DNA from: Fibrobacter succinogenes
GTDB lineage: Bacteria > Fibrobacterota > Fibrobacteria > Fibrobacterales > Fibrobacteraceae
Assembly: GCA_902800345.1 (NCBI GenBank)
Contig: CADCDO010000007.1
Span: 30,723 to 94,722, forward strand
DNA: 64,000 nt
Direction: 5' to 3'
Notes under the pieces: generated by a model
What the model was told of the DNA's origin: nothing
Database searches by the model: none
Seen by the model: the letters and a program-made list of their open reading frames with translations, nothing else
Made by a program: the position numbers and the translations under genes
Part shown: positions 18,980-26,927 of the stretch, one piece after another
Numbering within the stretch: the first letter of the stretch is position 1
Layout of the letters: each line of letters starts with the position of its first letter

Positions 18980-20773
18980 ATGCATAAAAAACTCTTGACT
19001 AAAACACTTCTCCTTTCAGCCACCTTTTTTGCAGCTTGCGGCAATGACAATTCCACGATTCCCAGTTCCAACGAGCTTCCCAACGAAGTCGCAGACATGA
19101 ACGAACTCGGGACATACAACTGCGACTTCGGCATCATCGGCAGAAAAGTCTATGTCAAAGACATCGCCCTAAACTATGAATGCGATGGCGACCATTGGTT
19201 CAAATCGTACGATCAGGTAAAATCCAGTTCTTCGCTCCAGAAACCGGAATCTTCCAGCAACGCTGCATCTAGCTCGTCCGTCAACAAATCACCCTCATCC
19301 AGCAGCAACAAGCAATCATCCAGCAGCATAAAGCCGATTTCGTCCAGCAATAACGCGCAATCGTCCAGCAGCATTGCATCAAGTTCATCAACAGCACCGG
19401 TAGGTTGCCAAACATGCGAATATGGCACATTGACAGACGAACGAGACGGCCAGACCTACAAGACCGTAAAAATCGGAGACCAAGTCTGGATGGCCGAAAA
19501 TCTGAACTACAACTACGACTGGGGTTCAGCCAAAAGTTTCTGCTACGAAGATAAATCCACCAACTGCAACCAATATGGACGACTTTACACCTGGAGCGCC
19601 GTCATGGACAGTGCCGGATTATTCTCGACCAATGGAATGGGATGCGGAAACAAGAAAGAATGTTCCCCCAAATATCCAATCCAAGGCGTATGCCCTGAAG
19701 GATGGCATGTTCCCAGCAAGGAAGAGCTCGTCACCCTACTCGAAGCTGTTGGCGGTGTACAAAACAAGGATAAAGATTGGCAGTGGGAAAACTCCGGTCT
19801 CATGCTGAAATCCACTAGCGAATGGGAGAGCTACCTCCAACAAAGCGGCAACGGAACAGACGCTTTCGGTTTTTCCGCACTTCCTGCAGGTTATTGGGCC
19901 TACCCATTGGATTTAGGCAACAGAAAATCATACCTCATGGGAGAAGAAACCAAGTTTGCAAGTTCTACACAGGATGATAGATCTAATGACCATGCATTCT
20001 TCATGACTCTAGGAACAGACAACCTTGCGGAAATGTACAGCAGTTCCAAAACAGATGCAAATTCTATCCGCTGTCTCAAGGGTGAAGGGAAATTGATTGG
20101 AACCGGCAAAATGAAGGATGAACGCGACGGACAAGTTTACAGAACCATAAAAATCGGCAATCAGGTTTGGATGGCTCAAAACTTGAACTATGCTTACAAG
20201 GAACCCACGGCAACCGAGGATTCTTCCAGTTTCTGCTACGAAGGCAACCCCGCCAACTGCACTATTTTCGGTCGTCTTTACTTGTGGAGCGCAGCGATGG
20301 ACAGCATTGGCAAATTCTCAACCAACGGAAAGGGATGCGGTTACGGAGCAAGCTGTGCTCCGAGCTATCCTGTTCGAGGCGTTTGCCCGCAGGGCTGGCA
20401 CATGCCCAACAGGGACGAAATAGTTACTTTACTAGAAACCGTCGGTGGAAAGCAAAATGAAGGAAGCAATTGGCAATGGGACAATGCAGGAACAAACCTG
20501 AAATCCAATGGCGGATGGGACAAATTCAACTTGGATAATGGCAACGGCACCGATGAATTCGGATTTTCCGCAATTCCTGCAGGAATCCGGGAATATACCG
20601 GAAAATACTTCGACTTAGGCGAAGAATTCAACATCATGACTTCTTCATTAAGCAAGAAGACCGGCAGCGACTCCTACTACTTAAGTTTGTCCAATCACGT
20701 AAGTTATGCAAGCATTTACAGCGGTTCCAGCGTTGACGCTCACTCAGTCCGCTGCATAATGGACGGGGAGTGA
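18980..20773 (+). CDS. FISUMP lipoprotein with two FISUMP domains
   Basis: This 597-residue protein has a signal peptide and lipobox (FFAACGND at about residue 18), then a folded stretch of 55 residues and a long Ser-rich linker to about residue 140. Two FISUMP domains follow. Each starts with DERDGQ-YKTVKIG or YRTIKIG and WMAxNLNY, continues through GRLYxWSAxMDS and a GVCPxGWHxP block, then FGFSAxPAG, and ends with the xSxRC motif. The domain is a paralogous family known mainly from Fibrobacter and related bacteria, with unknown function; many members are surface lipoproteins. GAGGATAT precedes the ATG. It is divergent from the Ser-rich lipoprotein and convergent with the Rpn-type gene. Confidence 0.9.
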   Translation: MHKKLLTKTLLLSATFFAACGNDNSTIPSSNELPNEVADMNELGTYNCDFGIIGRKVYVKDIALNYECDGDHWFKSYDQVKSSSSLQKPESSSNAASSSSVNKSPSSSSNKQSSSSIKPISSSNNAQSSSSIASSSSTAPVGCQTCEYGTLTDERDGQTYKTVKIGDQVWMAENLNYNYDWGSAKSFCYEDKSTNCNQYGRLYTWSAVMDSAGLFSTNGMGCGNKKECSPKYPIQGVCPEGWHVPSKEELVTLLEAVGGVQNKDKDWQWENSGLMLKSTSEWESYLQQSGNGTDAFGFSALPAGYWAYPLDLGNRKSYLMGEETKFASSTQDDRSNDHAFFMTLGTDNLAEMYSSSKTDANSIRCLKGEGKLIGTGKMKDERDGQVYRTIKIGNQVWMAQNLNYAYKEPTATEDSSSFCYEGNPANCTIFGRLYLWSAAMDSIGKFSTNGKGCGYGASCAPSYPVRGVCPQGWHMPNRDEIVTLLETVGGKQNEGSNWQWDNAGTNLKSNGGWDKFNLDNGNGTDEFGFSAIPAGIREYTGKYFDLGEEFNIMTSSLSKKTGSDSYYLSLSNHVSYASIYSGSSVDAHSVRCIMDGE

Positions 20774-20817
20774 GTCATTACTTCAATTTCGTAGAAGCGT
20801 TGACGACATTAATGTCG

Positions 20818-21828
20818 CTACGTTCTACGTTTCAAGATTTCTTCTTGCGGAATGCCAGAAATAACGGCAATCTTTTCAACAGGAATATCGTTGGCAAGCA
20901 TGGCATCGACCATTTGGAGTTTGGTTTCCTTTTCAGCAGCCTTTCGACTTTCTTCTATACCTTTTTTTCGCCCTTCTTCCAAGCCTTCTTTTCGCCCTTT
21001 TTCCAAGCCCTCCTTTCGACCTTCTTCTTCACCTTTTATTTTCGCATAAGCGAAACAACAGGCAAGTTCTTCTTTTGTAGTCATTTCTCTCTCCGCTTCG
21101 GTTAAGGTTGTTTTGTCCAGATTTTCGATTTTGATGCGGCTCAAGGCTTCGTTGACAATGTCGTTCCCGAAATCGGGGAGAGGCTTGCCTTCATGCGCAT
21201 GCTTGAGCACGTAGAGCCAAATATCAACGGGGTCTTTCACTTCGTCTGCGGTCTTGTTGAATCTCGGCAGATTAATCATAATATACTTATTTTTCGGGAA
21301 TATCGTTTCGGTCTCTCCTTTGCTCAGCGATTCCTTGCTGTAGATGGCCCATTCGTCAATGTAATTTCCCTTTGTTTGCGGTAATTCAAAATTGCAAATC
21401 CAGATGGAAATGCATTCTGGGATCTCGTACCGCTTGCCCTCCTTTTCTTCTTTCGTAAGCGCTTTGAATTCTTCTGTTTCCTCCATTTCCTGTTTGCCCT
21501 TGATAATCAGGAAGGCTTTATATAGTACGGTTCGGTCGATAAAGAATCCATGGTCGGCTTTTTGCATTTCGATATTGAGAAAACGGTTGTTTTCCGTAGT
21601 TGCAAAAGCATCCAAGGAAATTTTACGTTCTTTGGGAACCATGAAACGAATCGCTTCATCGAACGAGTATTTCAAATTCTTGATTTGGTCGTCGCCTTTC
21701 AGGTGCAAGATTCCGTCAACAAAGTCCTTGATGGCATCCTTGCTGGCGAACAGGTTCTTGAATCCGGTATCGGTTCTCGGGTCGATGTATGTTTTGCCTT
21801 TCAGTTTTTCAGGAATAGATTGATTCAT
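20818..21828 (-). CDS. Rpn family / PD-(D/E)XK nuclease-transposase family protein
   Basis: This 336-residue protein opens with DPRTDTGFKNLFA, the hallmark of the family, and carries SLDAFATTENNRFLNIEMQ, which supplies the D..ExQ nuclease core. The C-terminal 90 residues are a long charged helix with EEGRKEGLEKGRKEGLEEGRKK-type repeats, typical of these proteins, ending with a short IPVEKIAVISGIPQEEI domain. Rpn relatives are DNA nucleases that promote recombination in enterobacteria; many genomes carry several copies without clear mobility. Ribosome site GGAGGGA. No terminal inverted repeats are visible, so it is not annotated as an insertion sequence. Confidence 0.85.
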   Translation of the reverse strand: MNQSIPEKLKGKTYIDPRTDTGFKNLFASKDAIKDFVDGILHLKGDDQIKNLKYSFDEAIRFMVPKERKISLDAFATTENNRFLNIEMQKADHGFFIDRTVLYKAFLIIKGKQEMEETEEFKALTKEEKEGKRYEIPECISIWICNFELPQTKGNYIDEWAIYSKESLSKGETETIFPKNKYIMINLPRFNKTADEVKDPVDIWLYVLKHAHEGKPLPDFGNDIVNEALSRIKIENLDKTTLTEAEREMTTKEELACCFAYAKIKGEEEGRKEGLEKGRKEGLEEGRKKGIEESRKAAEKETKLQMVDAMLANDIPVEKIAVISGIPQEEILKRRT

Positions 21829-22031
21829 AAAAGTCCCTCCGTTAAGTTTAGAGACTTAATCTACAACGAAAAATTTTGAAAAAGCGAAACCTTGCATATT
21901 TTGCAACCAACCGATTGCAAATTCGGTTATTGTGTCAACAGTTGAATTACATGAACTTACGAAGACTCATAAAAAAGGTATATTCAAAAGCAAGTTTTAT
22001 AGGAGCTCTTTTTAAGCGGGGTTAAAACAAA

Positions 22032-22511
22032 ATGAAGATAAGCTATATCATTCTATTCACAATCGTTCTTTTGCTTACATTTTGTTCTTCAAATGAATCC
22101 CGATGGATTGATTTAGGAAACGGACGATTTGTCAACCTTGCCCGAACTTCATCAATAAGCGTCAGAGGAGTTGCGATTCTAAAAGACAGTTCGTCATATA
22201 CTGACACCCAGAGAGATTCACTACTGTTCGATGGTTTTATAGATCCTTCGAATTTCGGTTTAGACTTTAAATGTAGTGACACTACAATCCATAGCCGCGA
22301 CAGCATTATCGGCAAGTTAATCATTTATTTCGACTCAATTGAGTATGAATACCTCCATAGCAGAAAAAAAGACTCCGAAAATTCCTGTCGAGCATTAGAA
22401 GCAGAATTGAGTGGAATATTTTTAAGGCAGGAATTGGATAGAGTATTAAAGCCCAAATCTTTTCTTGAACGATGCTTAACTATTTTTGAAGACGACTACA
22501 TCCGTTTTTAA
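22032..22511 (+). CDS. Small lipoprotein of unknown function
   Basis: 159 residues with a hydrophobic signal (MKISYIILFTIVLLLTFCSS) and a lipobox-like LTFC. The mature part has no domain I recognise. It contains an aspartate/serine-rich middle and a C-terminal helix. It stands alone between an Rpn-type gene and an ATPase gene on the opposite strand. No strong ribosome site is seen. Confidence 0.6.
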   Translation: MKISYIILFTIVLLLTFCSSNESRWIDLGNGRFVNLARTSSISVRGVAILKDSSSYTDTQRDSLLFDGFIDPSNFGLDFKCSDTTIHSRDSIIGKLIIYFDSIEYEYLHSRKKDSENSCRALEAELSGIFLRQELDRVLKPKSFLERCLTIFEDDYIRF

Positions 22512-22618
22512 GCTCTCTTCACACCTGTATTCTTTTCAACGGTGTCGAGGCTCTGCTTTAGGTCTTATCAGAGTTCTTCTTAAGCGGTGGTAAAACGCGA
22601 GGGGGAAACCTCCCCCAT

Positions 22619-23740
22619 CTACCTCTGTTTCAACCAATATGCGAAAAAATAATCCGACAGGCGATAGGTTCCGTTTTCTTCCGCAAGCACAAGCTTGTTT
22701 TTCAGACCCTTCAAGGACGCTTGCACACTACTTGGCGAGGAAAGTCCATACTTGGCAACGAATGCACCCGAAGTCACTTCACGGGCAACACCTTCCTGTG
22801 CGATGGCAAGTAAAAGCATTTTCTGTTTTGAGGAGAACATCGCAAACATATCCTTATATTGCATTTCCTGCATAAGAATGATATTTTGCAAAGCAACGTC
22901 TAAAAATTCCTGCGGACAAACACCATTTTCAGGAGTCAATGCGAACAGTTCGTTCATCAGCATCTGGACAAACCAAGTCGTACCATCGAAAAGCGAATAA
23001 GCCTCTCGAACAACGTCATCTTCAACCGCCTTGCCTTTCAATGCGAACATTCTCTTAGCAAATTCACAATAGACATCTACTGGTATAGCATCCAAATTCA
23101 TTGAAATCGCACTTTGGTAAAATGGTTTATTGCGAGAATAGAACATTTCATTCAAGAGGTGTTGTCGCGAGCCCGCAAAAATGAAGCGAGTATTGTTGCA
23201 CTGCTGAATTTTCGTGCGAAGAAGAGCCTCTACACTTGTATCCTCATATTCCACAATTTGCTGGAACTCGTCGATGGCAACAATGCACGGACGCTTTTCG
23301 GATTCCAAATAATCAAAAATTTCGTCAAGGGTCTTTTGCGGAGTCTTAATTTCTCCGAGCTTGAGTTCAAACGAAGGTTCACCCGTATTGGAATCTAGTT
23401 TAAACGCGAATCGCAACGTCGAAACGATTTCAAAAAAACGTTCGTACCATTTCTTTTGTTGAGCCTGTTCTTTTTGGACGGCCTTGCTAAACTCGTAGAT
23501 AAATTCTTCTATGGATTTTGTAGCGTAAATATCAACAAAGAACGTAGCGTAGTTTTTCTTTATTTTAGACTGCTTGAAAAGATGATGAATCAACCCTGAC
23601 TTGCCGAGCCTACGGGGACTCGACAAAACGACGTTTCTGCCGTTCGCAACATGCTTCTGCAAAAGTTCAACTTCTGCTTCGCGGTCGCAGAAAAGTTCTA
23701 TAGGGATGTCGGCCCCAATGACAAAGGGATTGTTATCCAT
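22619..23740 (-). CDS. AAA-type ATP-binding protein (archaeal ATPase-like family)
   Basis: About 373 residues from the ATG at 23740, which has a strong GGAGGTGAAT ribosome site; codons upstream of it are AT-rich and not credible protein. The protein starts with FVIGADIPIELFCDREAE, then a Walker A variant SSPRRLGKS, a Walker B CIVAIDEFQQIV, and sensor FIFAGSRQH. The C-terminal winged-helix part has AIAQEGVAREVTSGAFVAKYGL and ends in YRLSDYFFAYWL. This is the layout of the ATPase family PF01637, in which many bacterial and archaeal genomes carry multiple copies of unknown role. It sits next to palindromic AT-rich sequence (23757-23840). Confidence 0.8.
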   Translation of the reverse strand: MDNNPFVIGADIPIELFCDREAEVELLQKHVANGRNVVLSSPRRLGKSGLIHHLFKQSKIKKNYATFFVDIYATKSIEEFIYEFSKAVQKEQAQQKKWYERFFEIVSTLRFAFKLDSNTGEPSFELKLGEIKTPQKTLDEIFDYLESEKRPCIVAIDEFQQIVEYEDTSVEALLRTKIQQCNNTRFIFAGSRQHLLNEMFYSRNKPFYQSAISMNLDAIPVDVYCEFAKRMFALKGKAVEDDVVREAYSLFDGTTWFVQMLMNELFALTPENGVCPQEFLDVALQNIILMQEMQYKDMFAMFSSKQKMLLLAIAQEGVAREVTSGAFVAKYGLSSPSSVQASLKGLKNKLVLAEENGTYRLSDYFFAYWLKQR

Positions 23741-23756
23741 ATTCACCTCCAGATAT

Positions 23757-23840
23757 TCAATAATATAATAATTATTTTTTAAATAATCATAATTATAATT
23801 ATTATATTTATAATAATTACTTTTATAATAACCAAAATAA
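23757..23840. other. Extremely AT-rich stretch with repeated TAATAATTAT motifs
   Basis: About 80 bases of almost pure A/T, with several overlapping copies of ATAATTATT-like sequence on both strands, lie upstream of the ATPase gene. Probably its promoter region; a protein-binding or unwinding element is possible. Confidence 0.4.
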
Positions 23841-23992
23841 ATGGCGCAGTCCGTCATTTTTTTGGCATGGTTCTTGCATATATAGGTGCGAAAATAAGGC
23901 GGAACCGCCATTCTGTTTCATTTTGAAACAAGAATATGGCATAACCGCTTAAAAATTTAACAGTAACGCACCCGCGAACGCGACGTCGTTTA

Positions 23993-24060
23993 CCTCAAAG
24001 GGGCAAAGCCCCGACCTCAAAGCGTAGCGACCCCAAAGCACGAAGTGCGACCTAAACAGG
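23993..24060. repeat. Extragenic palindromic repeat upstream of htpG
   Basis: Three small palindromes follow one another in the same framework: CAAAGGGGCAAAGCCCC, then AAAGCGTAGCG and AAAGCACGAAGTGC, each joined by GACC-type linkers. The same framework, inverted, occurs at 53193-53250. No CIRCE-type heat-shock operator is seen. Confidence 0.55.
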
Positions 24061-24068
24061 AGATTAAA

Positions 24069-25955
24069 ATGGCAACAGAAAAGATGGAGTTCCAGACCGA
24101 AGTTCGCGACATGCTGAACTTGATGATCAATTCCCTTTACAGCAACAAGGAAATCTTCCTGCGCGAGCTCGTTTCGAACGCGGCGGACGCACTGGACAAG
24201 CGCCGTTTCCTCTCGCTTTCAAACGCCGACCTGCTCCCGATGGGCACTCAGCTCCGCATCGACATCTCGGTGAATAAGGAAGGCAAGCGCATCGTTGTCG
24301 AAGACAACGGTATCGGCATGAACAAGGAAGACCTGATCAACTGCCTCGGCACCATCGCCCGTAGCGGCACCAAGAATTTCATCAAGAATTTGAAGGAAGG
24401 CGACAAGGGCAGCGTCGATCTCATCGGCCAGTTCGGTGTGGGTTTCTACTCCGTGTTCATGGTCGCAAAGAAGGTCGAAGTCCTCACGCTCAAGGCCGGC
24501 GAAAAGCAGGGTTACCTGTGGGCCTCCGAAGGCACGGGCGATTTCGAGATTTCCGAAGCGCCGCTCGACAAGGTGGGCACCAAGATTACGCTTTACCTCA
24601 AGGACGACGAAGACGCCGAAGACTTCGCCAGCGAATGGAAAATCAAGGACATCGTCCAGAAGTACAGCGGCTTCGTGAGCTACGGCATCTACTTCCACCC
24701 GGAGCCGACCAAGAACGACAAGGGTGAACTCGAAGAAAAGCCCGAAGAACGCCTGAACGAAAAGCAGGCCTTGTGGCGCCAGAGCGAAAAGGAAGTCACC
24801 GAAGAACAGTACAAGGATTTCTACAACGTCATCAGCCACGAAGCCGACGAACCGGCCGCATGGAGCCACAGCCACGCTGAAGGTTCCCAGGAATTCTGGA
24901 GCCTTGTGTACATTCCGTCCAAGGCTCCGTTCAACATCTGGCACAACGACGCATTGCACGGCCTCAAGCTCTACGTGAAGAAGGTCTTTATCATGGACGA
25001 CTGCAAGGACTTGCTGCCGCCTTGGCTCCGCTTTGTGCGCGGCGTGGTGGACAGCGAAGACTTGCCGCTGAACGTGTCCCGTGAAATCTTGCAGAACAAC
25101 AAGATTATCACCAACATCCGCAAGCACGTCATCAAGAAGGTGCTCGACACCTTGCAGAACATGGCCGACAAGGATACCGCGAAGTATAACGCCTGGTGGC
25201 GCGAACTCGGCATGGTGTTGAAGGAAGGCTTCTACATGAACTGGGAACATCTTGACGAACTCAAGAAGTTGCTCCGTTTCGAAAGCACCAAGACCGAAGG
25301 CGACGCTCTCGTGGGTCTCGACGAATACGTGAAGCGCATGCCGGAAGGCCAGAAGGAAATCTACTACCTCATCGGCGACAAGAATGCCGTGAAGTCTAAC
25401 CCGATGCTCGAAGCCTTCAAGGCAAAGGGCTACGAAGTGTTGCTCATGAGCGACGGCATCGACGAGTTCATGATGTCTAGCCTCACCGAATTCGGCGACA
25501 AGAAGTTCCACGACATCGCCCGCGGCGACGTGGACTTCGAAAAGACCGAAGACGAAAAGAAGGCTGAAGAAGAAAACAAGGGCATTTTCAAGGGCCTCTG
25601 CGAAGACTTGCAGAAGATTCTTGACGAAGACATCAAGGAAGTCCGCGTGTCCAGCCGCCTCAAGGACAGCCCCTGCTGCCTAGTGACCAGCGAAGATGCG
25701 ATGAGCGCCCAGATGGAACGCATGATGAAGGCGATGGGCCAGAAGAACTTGCCAAAGAGCAAGCGCATTCTGGAAATCAACCCGACGCACCCGATTTGCG
25801 AAATGCTCAAGAAGAAGGCCGAAGCGAAGGAAGATCTGGGCGACTGGCCGAAGGCCCTCTACGGTCAGGCTCTGCTTGCCGAAGGTTCTCCGCTCCCGAA
25901 CCCGGCGGAATATGTTTCCGCAATCACGAAGTTACTGACTGCCAGCGTGAAGTGA
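24069..25955 (+). CDS. htpG: Molecular chaperone HtpG (Hsp90)
   Basis: 628 residues, the usual length for bacterial Hsp90. The GHKL ATPase domain shows LRELVSNAADALDK, VEDNGIGMN and IGQFGVGFYS, which bind ATP and Mg. The middle domain has GVVDSEDLPLNVSRE with the catalytic Arg, and the C-terminal dimerisation domain is complete. The start at 24069 is chosen because AGGAGATTAAA precedes it; the frame runs 24 bases further upstream without a ribosome site. It assists folding and remodelling of client proteins in the cytoplasm under stress. Codon use is more biased and GC-richer than the surrounding accessory genes, consistent with high expression. Confidence 0.97.
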   Translation: MATEKMEFQTEVRDMLNLMINSLYSNKEIFLRELVSNAADALDKRRFLSLSNADLLPMGTQLRIDISVNKEGKRIVVEDNGIGMNKEDLINCLGTIARSGTKNFIKNLKEGDKGSVDLIGQFGVGFYSVFMVAKKVEVLTLKAGEKQGYLWASEGTGDFEISEAPLDKVGTKITLYLKDDEDAEDFASEWKIKDIVQKYSGFVSYGIYFHPEPTKNDKGELEEKPEERLNEKQALWRQSEKEVTEEQYKDFYNVISHEADEPAAWSHSHAEGSQEFWSLVYIPSKAPFNIWHNDALHGLKLYVKKVFIMDDCKDLLPPWLRFVRGVVDSEDLPLNVSREILQNNKIITNIRKHVIKKVLDTLQNMADKDTAKYNAWWRELGMVLKEGFYMNWEHLDELKKLLRFESTKTEGDALVGLDEYVKRMPEGQKEIYYLIGDKNAVKSNPMLEAFKAKGYEVLLMSDGIDEFMMSSLTEFGDKKFHDIARGDVDFEKTEDEKKAEEENKGIFKGLCEDLQKILDEDIKEVRVSSRLKDSPCCLVTSEDAMSAQMERMMKAMGQKNLPKSKRILEINPTHPICEMLKKKAEAKEDLGDWPKALYGQALLAEGSPLPNPAEYVSAITKLLTASVK

Positions 25956-26100
25956 CGCCTTTGGCGTCATCCTGAGCGACTACGGGTCGCGAAGGATCCA
26001 GTCAGAAAAAAAACACTGGATTCTTCGGGCCAAAGCCCTCAGAATGACGAATTGTCAGTGTCATCCTGAGGGGCAAAGCCCCGAAGGATCCAGTAACACT
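25956..26100. repeat. Cluster of three REP-like palindromic repeats
   Basis: The unit TCATCCTGAG...GAAGGATCCAG occurs directly at 25972 and 26060 and inverted between them (CTGGATTCTTCG...CTCAGAATGACG). Variable middles such as GGGCAAAGCCCC are themselves palindromic. Related units occur at 46096, 46676, 49780 and inside the gene at 29175. Confidence 0.75.
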
Positions 26101-26158
26101 TTTCATACAAAAAGACTGCGATTCACTCGCGGCCTTTTTTAATTCCGTAACGCTCGCT

Positions 26159-26905
26159 TTATTCGTCGTCTTTTACGCAACGAACTGAATGCCAGTCGTC
26201 CTTTTTGCCGTGGTCCAGATACCCACCATCGGCGTTGTAGTACCCACTGCCGTCGCTCAAGTGCATGCGCTGAACGCCTTCGTAGTTATCCGTAGAACTC
26301 CAGAAGTACGCGTCCTCGCCCTCACAGTGGCCAATCCCATAAAAGTCCCCATAGCCAGCTGGCAACGCCGAAAACGAGAAATCATCCGTGCCGTTGGCAT
26401 CATTATCCCACTCGGACGAGGACTTGAGTTTTATTCCAGCAGTTGATTTTCCACCAACAGCGCTGAACAAAGAGCTCCACTCCCCTAGTGTCGGCAGATG
26501 CCAGCCTTTGGGGCAAACTCCACGCACCGGGTAGGTCGGCGAGCATTTCTTTCCATTGCCGCATCCCTTGCTGTTCACACTCCATACGCCCGCACTGTCC
26601 ATGGCCGCACTCCACAAGTAAAGGCGTCCATATTTTTCGCAATACTTCAAATTGTCACATAAACTGCTGGAATCCCGCTTTTCAGTAGGTTGCAAATAGG
26701 CATAATTCAAATTTTCCGCCATCCAGACCTGATCTCCGATTTTCACGGTCTTATAGGTTTTGTTGTCGCGAGGGTCCGTCACGGTGTTGTTTTTCTCGTC
26801 GTATATGGCCATGGTGTCGTGTACACTTGCCGACGTAGAATCGTCACCTCCGCATGCAGCGAACAGAAATGCGGACATGGCACATATTGCGAATATCTTT
26901 TTCAT
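26159..26905 (-). CDS. FISUMP lipoprotein with one FISUMP domain
   Basis: About 248 residues. The ATG at 26905 has GGAGG at ideal spacing and gives a clean signal peptide (MKKIFAICAMSAFLFAACGG). After a short linker the single FISUMP domain runs from DPRDNKTYKTVKIGDQVWMA to the C-terminal HSVRCVKDDE. Unlike its neighbours it lacks the long Ser-rich linker. It lies 22 bases after the three-domain FISUMP gene and is probably co-transcribed with it. Surface location is inferred from the lipobox; function unknown. Confidence 0.9.
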   Translation of the reverse strand: MKKIFAICAMSAFLFAACGGDDSTSASVHDTMAIYDEKNNTVTDPRDNKTYKTVKIGDQVWMAENLNYAYLQPTEKRDSSSLCDNLKYCEKYGRLYLWSAAMDSAGVWSVNSKGCGNGKKCSPTYPVRGVCPKGWHLPTLGEWSSLFSAVGGKSTAGIKLKSSSEWDNDANGTDDFSFSALPAGYGDFYGIGHCEGEDAYFWSSTDNYEGVQRMHLSDGSGYYNADGGYLDHGKKDDWHSVRCVKDDE

Positions 26906-26927
26906 CAAATCCTCCAAGAATAAATTA

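Noticed and set aside
20818..21828. Insertion sequence around the Rpn-type gene
   Set aside because: No terminal inverted repeats or target duplication are visible; the family is often non-mobile.
23911..24068. CIRCE heat-shock operator before htpG
   Set aside because: No TTAGCACTC-N9-GAGTGCTAA-like sequence is present; only the palindrome-chain repeat is found.
24219..25511. Long open frame antisense to htpG
   Set aside because: It follows from the codon bias of htpG. The same applies to long antisense frames over the nifD-like gene (37146-38267), the DUF1846 gene (49949-51265) and pheT (62004-63611).
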